From Sutterella sp. AM11-39 (GTDB lineage Bacteria; Pseudomonadota; Gammaproteobacteria; Burkholderiales; Burkholderiaceae_F), in contig NZ_QRLV01000005.1 in NCBI RefSeq assembly GCF_003472385.1, positions 62,001-126,000 of the forward strand: a stretch of 64,000 nucleotides of DNA, read 5' to 3'. Each line of letters begins with the position of its first letter. The stretch's first letter is position 1. A program made the position numbers and the translations under genes. The notes beneath the pieces are model-generated. The model worked only from the letters and a program-made list of their open reading frames with translations, searched no databases and was not told the DNA's origin. Below are positions 46,808-54,775 of this stretch, piece after piece.

Positions 46808-49084
46808 TCAGGACGGCGATTCCACAATGTTACGCACCTTTTGCTCCGCAGGCACGTTTTTATCCTCAGGGTTTGCGTTTTGATGGTCTTCAGGGGCGTG
46901 ATTATCCGCTGCATCGGCGTTTTGACGGCGGTTGAGCGGGAAAACCAGTGTGATTTTTGCACCGATTACCTCGCCGTTGACTTCCGTACGGTTGCCGAGC
47001 GAGATGCGGGCGTGGTGTTCGTCCATGATTTTCTTGACCATCGGCAGGCCTAGGCCCGTACCTGTCGGTTTAGTGGTGATGTAGGGCTCGAATGCTTTGG
47101 CTAGCACCGAAGGCGAGAACCCTCCGCCGTTGTCGGTGAGAGTGACGCGCACGCCCGTTGCCGTGCCGTTTTGCATCTGCAGTTCTGCCGTGAGGCAAAT
47201 GAACGGATCGGGACTGTTGCGGCCGATTGCTTCAACGGAGTTGCTGATGAGGTTGTGGAAAACCTGACGCAACTGATTGGCGTCGCCTCCAATTTCGGGA
47301 AGATTGCCGTCGCAGTGCAGCTGAACTTCGGTGCCTGCACTGTGGTAGAAGTCGACGACTTCGGCAAGGAAAAGCTTCAGATTCAGAGGCTTGAGAACAG
47401 CTTCGGGAAGCTTGGCGAAATCGCGGAAGTCGTTGACCATCTGCTTCATGGCGTCTACTTGCGTGACGATGGTGCCGGTGGTGCGGTGCAGCAGCGCCTC
47501 GTTCTTTTCGTCGAGTTTGCCGGTGAGTTTCATCTCGAGACGCTCGGCCGCCAGACGAATCGGCGTGAGTGGGTTCTTGATTTCATGGGCTAGTCGACGG
47601 GCGACTTCGCCCCATGCGACCGCGCGCTGAGCGTCGAGAATGCGTGTGATGTCGTCAAAGATGATCACGAAGCCGGGGCCGTTTTCAAGATGCAGCCTAG
47701 AAGCACGCACAAAGAGCGTGACGTCGGCATGGCCTTCGGTGCTCGTGATCGGCAACTCAAACGAGATGGGCGCATCATCGTCCGTGAGCTCCATTTTCTG
47801 AGTGAAAGTCTGGGCAAGCGTGGGAGAAACGTCCTGAACCATGGTGCCCGCACCGATTGCGTCAGTGTGCAGGATGTCGGCGGCGGCCGCATTACTCATG
47901 GCTACGCGCAACTTGTCGTCCGTCACCAGAACGCCGGATGAAAGATTGGCAAGAATCAGCTCGAGCTGCGAGCGTGCTTGTTCGGCTTCCTGGCGGCGCC
48001 GCTCGACGTTTTCTCGGGCGTCAGCCACCTGGAAAATCATGGTGTTGAAGGATTTGGTGAGCAGGTTGATTTCGCTATCGCCGGAATATTCCTTAATCGG
48101 GCGCAGGTCGCCTTCAGCCACCTTTCGCGTGCCTCGTGCCAGCTGAAGCACGGGAGCTGTGGTGGCGCTGGCAAACACGAACGCGACGGCAACGGCGACC
48201 AAAACGGCCAGCAGCATCGTGAGCGTGAGCGTGATCGTGTAGACGTTGCGAAGCGCCGTACGCGAAAGCACGAGTTCCTGATAGTTTCGATAGCCTTCAA
48301 CGAGATCAATGGTGTGCTCGGCCATGGCCTTGGGCACGACCTGCGTGAGCTGAAGATAAGTGGTGGGCTGCAGCGCGGCGTAGGCGTCCATCGGCACGAT
48401 GCTGCGGATGCGCAGCGACCCTTCGCTTTCGGGCTGTTCGCCTTCAAGCAGATAGATGCCGTATTCGGCACGCGCCTTTTGCAATTGGGAAGCCGTCGGA
48501 CGATCAATGATTGCGGTGACGGTGGGCGAGAAGGAGCTTAAGAGAATTTCGCCTGAAGATGAAAAAACGATGGCAGAAGCCGCGTCCGATGTTTCGCGCA
48601 TACGATCAAGCGTGAGCGCACGTTCACCTTTGGAGGTAGCGTTCAAAATGGAAGCGATGCGACGGGCTGTTTGCAAGAGCTGATGCTGTTCGCGCGTGAG
48701 CACTTCGCTTGAAAGTGCAACGCCGGAGTCAAGCGCCTGTTCCACGCGCACGTCAAACCACGAGTCGATGGATCGCCCGATGAACTGACTTGACACAAAG
48801 TAGAGCAACAAGCACGGAAATACGGCTGCGAGTGACAGGTAGAGCGCCAGATTGATGGTCATTCGCGAACCGAACACCTTGTTGCGGCGCTGCTTGAAGA
48901 GACGGTAAACAACGGCGCCGATAAAGGCGAGCAGAGCGATCGTTGCAAACGAGGTGACGATGAGCAGGATCGGGAAATAGCGCTCAAAAACGGTGGAATT
49001 GGCGCCACCTGCGGCCATTGCTACCAGAAGAACAACCGCAACAACGATAGCGGCGGTCAGGGGAATGCGAAACCAACGGGTCAT
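46808..49084 (-). CDS. NtrY-like membrane sensor histidine kinase
   Basis: A 758-residue sensor. Two or more N-terminal membrane helices (about 10-30, 38-60 and 85-105) precede a periplasmic segment, a further helix near 280-305, a HAMP domain (TRKVAEGDLRPIKEY), a PAS domain and the kinase core. The phospho-acceptor His500 is in RLAHEIKNPLTPIRL, the N-box is FHNLISNSVEAI, and the G-boxes are DNGGGF and GTGLGLPMVKK. ATG 49084 overlaps the DUF4390 stop (ATGA). It is the partner of the REC-Fis regulator downstream. The Ala/Asn/Asp-rich C-terminal tail is uncharacteristic of the catalytic domain. Confidence 0.9.
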   Translation of the reverse strand: MTRWFRIPLTAAIVVAVVLLVAMAAGGANSTVFERYFPILLIVTSFATIALLAFIGAVVYRLFKQRRNKVFGSRMTINLALYLSLAAVFPCLLLYFVSSQFIGRSIDSWFDVRVEQALDSGVALSSEVLTREQHQLLQTARRIASILNATSKGERALTLDRMRETSDAASAIVFSSSGEILLSSFSPTVTAIIDRPTASQLQKARAEYGIYLLEGEQPESEGSLRIRSIVPMDAYAALQPTTYLQLTQVVPKAMAEHTIDLVEGYRNYQELVLSRTALRNVYTITLTLTMLLAVLVAVAVAFVFASATTAPVLQLARGTRKVAEGDLRPIKEYSGDSEINLLTKSFNTMIFQVADARENVERRRQEAEQARSQLELILANLSSGVLVTDDKLRVAMSNAAAADILHTDAIGAGTMVQDVSPTLAQTFTQKMELTDDDAPISFELPITSTEGHADVTLFVRASRLHLENGPGFVIIFDDITRILDAQRAVAWGEVARRLAHEIKNPLTPIRLAAERLEMKLTGKLDEKNEALLHRTTGTIVTQVDAMKQMVNDFRDFAKLPEAVLKPLNLKLFLAEVVDFYHSAGTEVQLHCDGNLPEIGGDANQLRQVFHNLISNSVEAIGRNSPDPFICLTAELQMQNGTATGVRVTLTDNGGGFSPSVLAKAFEPYITTKPTGTGLGLPMVKKIMDEHHARISLGNRTEVNGEVIGAKITLVFPLNRRQNADAADNHAPEDHQNANPEDKNVPAEQKVRNIVESPS

Positions 49085-49686
49085 AACCGCGACGGATCCG
49101 GGAAAAGGGTGGCCTTGAGCGCCTGCTGGACATCGATGGTGATCCAATCGCTGTCAAGCTCCCAATCGGAGTTTCCTCCGACGATGACCTGCAGAGGTTT
49201 GGGCAGACGGGAGGAGTCAAGCCGCATACGCGCCTCGATCTCAAGCGAAGAGTCTTTGAGCAAGGAGGATTCAGCGATGCGCCAACCGATCAAGTGACGC
49301 GTGATCGGAAGAATCTGCTCGAGCGTGTCGTAGGTTTGGGAGAGACCGCCGCGAGAGAACCGATACTGACGGGTAAGCGGACTGAAACTGATGCGCTGAA
49401 CGAGTTCGAGATGCCCCAGATCCTTGTCAAACCAGAGCGTGCGTTTGCTTTGCAGACGCACTTCGCAGACGAAGTAAAGCGCAATGCCGCGACGCAGACT
49501 GTCGATGAGTGTTTCGGGCAGATCGTATTCCCAGCTCAAAGACAGGAAAAGATCATTGCCCTGTGGCTCGAGCACGGCTTGCATGAGCTGAATCTCGGTC
49601 GTGTCGGCCGAAGCCGCGCGCGGCACAAGTGCCGCGATCGGAGCGGCGGCGGCAGCGGCGCAAAGTTGGCGGCGAGTGACAGTCAT
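49081..49686 (-). CDS. DUF4390 family exported protein
   Basis: A 201-residue protein of the DUF4390 family, found between rsmB and the ntrY-like kinase in betaproteobacteria. The N-terminus MTVTRRQLCAAAAAAPIAAL is a signal peptide with a twin arginine, so export is likely and Tat is possible. The mature part is beta-rich (LFLSLSWEYDLPETLIDSLRRGIALYF, then ISFSPLTRQYRFS). Function is unknown; position suggests a link to the kinase's periplasmic sensing. Its stop overlaps the ntrY-like start. Confidence 0.8.
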   Translation of the reverse strand: MTVTRRQLCAAAAAAPIAALVPRAASADTTEIQLMQAVLEPQGNDLFLSLSWEYDLPETLIDSLRRGIALYFVCEVRLQSKRTLWFDKDLGHLELVQRISFSPLTRQYRFSRGGLSQTYDTLEQILPITRHLIGWRIAESSLLKDSSLEIEARMRLDSSRLPKPLQVIVGGNSDWELDSDWITIDVQQALKATLFPDPSRL

Positions 49687-49693
49687 ACCGAAA

Positions 49694-51001
49694 TCAGCGT
49701 TTCCGCAAAAGTGAATAGAAGAATCCGTCGTGCGGCCCGTCGATGAGATCGGGCATGTCAGGATTGTCGCACGGCATCAGGCGCAGTTGCGAACACGAGC
49801 ACTTTGGAAGTGCAACGGCTTGTGCATCATCGTGCGCTTCAAGAAAAGCCTTGATCTGCTGCGAACCTTCTTCAGCGAATACCGAACAGACGGCATAGAG
49901 GAGTCTGCCGCCGGGTCTGACGACGGGCCAAAGGGCTTCCAGAAGGCGTTTTTGCTGTTGCGCGAGGGCAACAATATCGTCCGGGCGACGAGAAAAAACG
50001 ATCTCGGGGTGACGACGCACGATGCCGCTTGCCGTGCAGGGTGCATCAAGCAAGACGGCATCAAACGGCTTGCCATCCCACCAACGGGAGATGTCGGCCG
50101 CGTCGCACACGCGAACATCTGCCTTGAGAGCCAGTCGCGAGAGGTTTTCCTCAATACGTGGAGCGCGTTGCGGGTCGGATTCCAGAGCCGTGACCGAGCA
50201 ATCGGAGAGTTCGAGCACGTGCGCCGTTTTGCCGCCGGGGGCGGCGCATGCGTCGAGAATGCGTTCGCCCGCTTTGGGGGCAAGGAAAAGACCGGCTAAT
50301 TGGGCGCCCGCGTCCTGGACACTGACCAAACCTTCGGCAAAACCTGGAATGCGGTGAACGGGCCGCGCCTTTTCCAGCAGCACGGCCTGACCGCCCAACG
50401 CACGAGCGGGACAGCCGGCGGCCTGTGCGTCGGTCAGCCATTTTTCAACAGATGTCTTGCGTACGTTGACGCGCAGTGTCATTGGCGGCTTTTTGTGCAG
50501 CGTCTCGAAAAGAGTATCAAGGTTTTGGGGGCCGAATTCCTTGCGCATGCGGTCGATCCACCAGCCCGGTGCGTTGTAGCGGGCGATGCGGTCGGCGAGT
50601 ATCGTTTTGTCGAGCGCCGCCTTTTCGCGCAGATAACGACGCAGACAGGCGTTGATCAGGCCGCTTGCGCGGTACGTTGCGTTGTTCATGCGCGCCGCGT
50701 TGATGGCTTCGTTGACGACGACGTAGGGTTTATCGGGCTGCTCGTTGAGTTCGGAGAGCGAGACGGCTAGAAGTGCCGCCACTTCAGGAGTCGGACGGCG
50801 TGAGACGAGTTTGGCGACAAGTCGCTCCAGGAAAACGGCACGGCGCAGCGCGCAGTAAAGAATCGATCGAACGGCGGCTTTTTCGTCGGGCGAAGCGCTG
50901 GCGCATCGGACTTCAATCGTGCGGTCAAAGGCCGCTTGCTCGGAAAGATCACCCCAGCATGCGGCAGCAAGCGTCAGCGAACGGCTAAGAGTGGCACTCA
51001 T
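49694..51001 (-). CDS. rsmB: 16S rRNA (cytosine967-C5)-methyltransferase
   Basis: A 435-residue RNA m5C methyltransferase. An N-terminal NusB-like RNA-binding domain (about 1-140, VVVNEAINAARMNN) precedes a Rossmann methyltransferase with SAM motif ILDACAAPGGKTAHVLEL. The two catalytic cysteines are in LLDAPCTASGIVRRHPE and YAVCSVF. The ATG overlaps the fmt stop (ATGA), giving tight coupling fmt-rsmB-DUF4390-ntrY. Confidence 0.95.
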   Translation of the reverse strand: MSATLSRSLTLAAACWGDLSEQAAFDRTIEVRCASASPDEKAAVRSILYCALRRAVFLERLVAKLVSRRPTPEVAALLAVSLSELNEQPDKPYVVVNEAINAARMNNATYRASGLINACLRRYLREKAALDKTILADRIARYNAPGWWIDRMRKEFGPQNLDTLFETLHKKPPMTLRVNVRKTSVEKWLTDAQAAGCPARALGGQAVLLEKARPVHRIPGFAEGLVSVQDAGAQLAGLFLAPKAGERILDACAAPGGKTAHVLELSDCSVTALESDPQRAPRIEENLSRLALKADVRVCDAADISRWWDGKPFDAVLLDAPCTASGIVRRHPEIVFSRRPDDIVALAQQQKRLLEALWPVVRPGGRLLYAVCSVFAEEGSQQIKAFLEAHDDAQAVALPKCSCSQLRLMPCDNPDMPDLIDGPHDGFFYSLLRKR

Positions 51002-51954
51002 TGCAGCACGTCCCCGACGGTAAGTCCGGTGCTCTGTACAAAGGCGGCAGCCGGCATGGCGGGTTTGCCCGCACGCTGAAGTTCAAGACAGTCAATGGCG
51101 CCGCTGCCGCAGGCCACGATCAGTCGGTGTCCGGTCTGCAGTACTTCACCGGGTTTGCCGCAGGCGTCAATCGTCGCGGCATTGCGGATTTTGACGGTCT
51201 CGCCCTTGAGGACAGCCGTTGCGAACGGAAACGGATTGAAGGCACGAATGCGGCGGGCTACGACCTCGGCCGGAAGAGACCAGTCAATCGGTGCTTCGGA
51301 TTTAAGGATTTTTTCGGCGTATGTGACGCCTTCTTCGGGCTGCGCTTCCCAGGTGAGCGAATCGGCCTGTTCGAGCGCCTTCACGATCAGCTCGGCGCCC
51401 ATTTCGGTGAGACGCTCAAAAAGCGTAACCGACGTGTCGGTGTCGGTGATTGCCGTTTCGGATTTCAGGATCATGGGGCCGGTATCAAGGCCTGCTTCCA
51501 TTTTCATGAGCGTAATGCCGGTGACCGCGTCGCCCGTTTCGATGGCACGCTGCACGGGAGCCGCTCCACGCCAGCGCGGCAGGATCGAACCGTGAATGTT
51601 TATGCTCTTGATGTCACCGTCGCGGCCGATGCCTCGGGCGGCGTCAAGCGCGCGCTGCGGCAAAATCAAGCCGTAGGCGGCAACGATCAGCACATCGGCA
51701 CCGGAATTTTCAAGTGCGACGAGCGCTTCTTCGGCCTCTTCCGGAGCTCGCTTTACGGAAAGCGAAATCGGCGTCAGGACGGGAATGTTGTGCGCCAGAG
51801 CCACTTCTTTGACGGCAGAGGGCTTGAGCTTCATGCCGCGGCCGCTCGGACGATCGGGCTGAGTGAGAACAAGACAGACCTCGTGCCCGGCGTCAATCAG
51901 GGCGCTCAGGGCGGCAGCAGCAAAGGCAGGGGTGCCGGCAAAAGCAATACGCAT
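50998..51954 (-). CDS. fmt: Methionyl-tRNA formyltransferase
   Basis: Formylates initiator Met-tRNA. The N-terminal Rossmann-like catalytic domain starts MRIAFAGTPAFAAAALSALI, the formyl-folate site is INIHGSILPRWRGAAPVQRAI, and GITLMKMEAGLDTGPM is family-specific. The C-terminal OB-like domain is present. ATG 51954 gives the canonical 318 residues. An upstream frame to 52080 reads into the intergenic region. def normally precedes fmt; here a plus-strand hydrolase gene separates them. Confidence 0.96.
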   Translation of the reverse strand: MRIAFAGTPAFAAAALSALIDAGHEVCLVLTQPDRPSGRGMKLKPSAVKEVALAHNIPVLTPISLSVKRAPEEAEEALVALENSGADVLIVAAYGLILPQRALDAARGIGRDGDIKSINIHGSILPRWRGAAPVQRAIETGDAVTGITLMKMEAGLDTGPMILKSETAITDTDTSVTLFERLTEMGAELIVKALEQADSLTWEAQPEEGVTYAEKILKSEAPIDWSLPAEVVARRIRAFNPFPFATAVLKGETVKIRNAATIDACGKPGEVLQTGHRLIVACGSGAIDCLELQRAGKPAMPAAAFVQSTGLTVGDVLQ

Positions 51955-52094
51955 AGAAACTCTTGAAGAAGCGGGAAAAATGGTGTGTTGCGCGGTATTG
52001 TAGCGGCTTGGTCGGAAAGGCTGAGTAGAATCGGTCAGGTCGTCTTGCAAGCGACGGCATGCTTTAGAGGTTAAAAACAAAACGGATTCACACC

Positions 52095-52997
52095 ATGGAA
52101 AAGATGCTTCTTACCCGGCGCGGTCGTTTCGGATGCCGTCTGTACGGCGATCCGGCCATGCCTCCGCTTGTGCTGTTGACGGGCTTAGGGATGAATGCCG
52201 CTTCCTGGCCGGAGCCTTTCCTCACGCGTCTGGTACGCAAGGGGCTCTATGTCATTGCGCCGGATAACCGAGACAGCGGATCGAGTATGCTCGGTACGGA
52301 GTCCGTGAGCAAGACGCGTATGTTCGCGAGCATCGCCAAGTACATTGCGGGCGGCTCCGTGCATGCTGAATATCGTCTTGAAGATATGGCTGCCGATACC
52401 GAAAGCATCATGGATGAATTGGGAATTGAACGCGCGCACATTGCCGGCATTTCCATGGGCGGCATGATTGCGCAGGTGTTTGCCTGCCGTGCGCCGCACC
52501 GGACGGTGAGCCTCACGAGCATGTCGTCGGCAACCGGAAACGTCATCACCGGCGTGGGCAACCCGGTGGCCATTCGCCAGGCGTTGCAGCCTGCGCCGAG
52601 CACCAAGGATCGACTGGCTTGGCGCAACTATCTGCGCAACGTGATGACGGCGATCGGCACGAAAAACGAGATCTACAGCGATGAGGCGCTCGACAAGATC
52701 ATTGACGTGGAATTTGAGTACGAGGTGCCGCCGCAGGCCAAAATGCGTCAGCTGATGGCAATTCTTGCCTCAGGCGATCGGCGCGAGCAGCTGCGTCAGC
52801 TTTCTGTTCCGACGTTGGTGATTCACGGTACGGCCGATCCGCTTTTGCCTCTTCGCGCTGGTAAAGAAACGGCCGAATGCATTGAGGGGGCCCGCTTTAT
52901 GCCGATGGAAGGGATGGGGCACGACCTTGCCGCATCCCGTCAGCTGGAAATGGCAGACGCCGTGGCCGCGCATTGCTACGGCACGACGCTGCGGTAA
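52095..52997 (+). CDS. Alpha/beta hydrolase
   Basis: A 300-residue alpha/beta-hydrolase. The oxyanion strand is LVLLTGLGMNAASW, then IAPDNRDSGSS, nucleophile elbow AGISMGGMIAQ, acid in HGTADPLLP and catalytic His in EGMGHDLA. It resembles the broad group of esterases/lipases near EstC or lactonases; substrate unknown. It is inserted on the opposite strand between fmt and def. Its 3' end is 6 bases from the def stop, convergent with def and divergent from fmt. Confidence 0.85.
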   Translation: MEKMLLTRRGRFGCRLYGDPAMPPLVLLTGLGMNAASWPEPFLTRLVRKGLYVIAPDNRDSGSSMLGTESVSKTRMFASIAKYIAGGSVHAEYRLEDMAADTESIMDELGIERAHIAGISMGGMIAQVFACRAPHRTVSLTSMSSATGNVITGVGNPVAIRQALQPAPSTKDRLAWRNYLRNVMTAIGTKNEIYSDEALDKIIDVEFEYEVPPQAKMRQLMAILASGDRREQLRQLSVPTLVIHGTADPLLPLRAGKETAECIEGARFMPMEGMGHDLAASRQLEMADAVAAHCYGTTLR

Positions 52998-53003
52998 GAC
53001 GAA

Positions 53004-53540
53004 TCAGCGGTTTTCGCGCTTGGCCTTTTCTTCGCGGGCCTTTTCCTTGCGGCGCTTGGCCAGTTTGGCAGCGGCGCGGGACTTCTTGAGCTGGCTCAGA
53101 TGGTCGATGAAGACGATGCCGTCGAGGTGATCGAGTTCGTGCTGTACGCATACGCTCATGAGCTCGTCGCACTGCATTTCGAAGAATTCGCCCTTGAGGT
53201 CCTGCGCCTTGACGGTGACAAACGAAGGACGCTTCACTTTCTCATAGAGGCCGGGCAGAGACAGGCAGCCTTCTTCGCATTCCTTGATCTCTTCGGAGCG
53301 GGAGGTGATTTCAGGGTTGACCAAAACGTGCAGATCGTTTTTTTCTTCCGAGATGTCGATCACGACCATGCGAATGAGTTTGCCCACCTGCGTGGCGGCA
53401 AGCCCCACGCCGGGAGCTTCGTACATGGTTTCAGCCATGTCGGCCGCCAGCTGTCTGAGCGCATCGTCGAAAACAACGACGGGTTCGGCCTTGGCAGCCA
53501 GACGAGGATCGGGATACTGAACGATGGGCAGAAGTGCCAC
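53004..53540 (-). CDS. def: Peptide deformylase
   Basis: Removes the formyl group from nascent proteins. The three catalytic motifs are exact: GVGLAATQVG, EGCLSLPG (metal Cys) and QHELDHLDG (two metal His and catalytic Glu). The 178-residue product ends in a Lys/Arg/Glu-rich tail (about 150-178), a common betaproteobacterial extension that may contact the ribosome. dprA-like and topB lie divergently upstream. Confidence 0.96.
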   Translation of the reverse strand: MALLPIVQYPDPRLAAKAEPVVVFDDALRQLAADMAETMYEAPGVGLAATQVGKLIRMVVIDISEEKNDLHVLVNPEITSRSEEIKECEEGCLSLPGLYEKVKRPSFVTVKAQDLKGEFFEMQCDELMSVCVQHELDHLDGIVFIDHLSQLKKSRAAAKLAKRRKEKAREEKAKRENR

Positions 53541-53666
53541 TGTGAAGACCTCCGGAAAAACTGTCTCGAAAAACGCGGCCGATAAAATTGGCCGGATAAG
53601 CGCGCTATTGTATGCGCCAAATGTGGAAAAGCGCTGAATTTACGCAAAATTTTCGGGAAAAACAAG

Positions 53667-54566
53667 GTGTTTGACAAGGAGAAAAACGTTGTAGACCTTC
53701 GCTGGCTGATGCTGATGATAGCTGCCGGCGACATGGGACCTGAGCGACTGCGCCGACTGATGGAGGTCTACACAGACGTCAATCGCATCTTTGATGCCGG
53801 TCGCAGAGCCTGTGCGGACATCATTGGTGAGGTAGCCTCGCGCCGTCTTTTTGATGAGGCGCGCGAAGAGCAGGCTCGGAACATCCAAAGGTGGTTGCAG
53901 ACCACGCCACAGGCCGATTTTGTTTGCTGGGCCGATCCGGACTTCCCAAGGGAGGTTCTTGCTTACGAAGGCGCTCCTTCTTTCTTTTTACTGAGAGGAA
54001 GAAGGGAGATTCTTGCCGGCAGACGCATTGCCTTGGCAGGGGCGATGCACGCGAACGATGAGGGGATGCGAAACGCAGCCTCTTTTGCTGAGGCTCTGAT
54101 TAGGGCCGGACGGACGGTGGTGACGTTTTTGGAAAACGAAACCGATGCGCAGGTTGCCCGTTCGGCGCTGGCGATGGATGACGATTCGCCATCGGGGCTT
54201 CTCGTGCTGAGTGCTACGGGGCCCGATCGACTTTATCCGCCCGTCATGCGTGACCTGTATCACCGGGCGGCCGATGGCGGCCTGATTCTGACGCCGCTGA
54301 TGCCGAGTGTGGGCGTTTCGGAGGAAACGCTGGAGCAGCGGAGAGTTCTCTGTTCGTATCTGTGCCCGGAACTTTTGGTTGTGCAAGCCGAACTTCCGGG
54401 GCCGACCCATACTCTGGCACGTATATTTGGTGAAAACAACCGCGACGTTTATGCGATTCCGGGCAGCATCCATTCGCCGCTTTATAAAGGCAGTCATAAG
54501 TTGCTTCGGGAAGGTGCGAGACTGACTGAGTCGGTGGCTGACATTGAGGCTTGCGCGAAAGCGTGA
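53667..54566 (+). CDS. Divergent DprA-like protein
   Basis: A 299-residue protein in the dprA position between def and a topoisomerase gene. DprA normally loads RecA onto incoming single-stranded DNA. A Rossmann-like core is detectable: RRIALAGAMHAND where GSR is expected, DRLYPPVMRDLY, LVVQAELPGPTHTLARIFGE and VYAIPGSIHSPLYKGSHKLLREGA. The signature SGLARGIDxxAH is altered to TFLENETDAQVA and the FPxRNRIIS box to LEQRRVLCSYL. The start is uncertain (GTG 53667). Either a relaxed DprA or a repurposed member. Confidence 0.68.
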   Translation: MFDKEKNVVDLRWLMLMIAAGDMGPERLRRLMEVYTDVNRIFDAGRRACADIIGEVASRRLFDEAREEQARNIQRWLQTTPQADFVCWADPDFPREVLAYEGAPSFFLLRGRREILAGRRIALAGAMHANDEGMRNAASFAEALIRAGRTVVTFLENETDAQVARSALAMDDDSPSGLLVLSATGPDRLYPPVMRDLYHRAADGGLILTPLMPSVGVSEETLEQRRVLCSYLCPELLVVQAELPGPTHTLARIFGENNRDVYAIPGSIHSPLYKGSHKLLREGARLTESVADIEACAKA

Positions 54567-54775
54567 AAAGGCGTTTGCGGGAACGATTGACAAAAATCCT
54601 GTCAATTCAAATGTCTGCGTTTCTGAAGGCGGTTTGAGGATAAGTTTTCGTTTCGTCCGGAACAAAAAACGATTCGAGAACGGTTGCAAAGCAATGGATT
54701 TTGCGGCTATCCTGAAAAAAGAGACGCGTGTTTCGATTTTTTTGCGACGCGTTTCGTGGAATATTTAAAGGTGAT

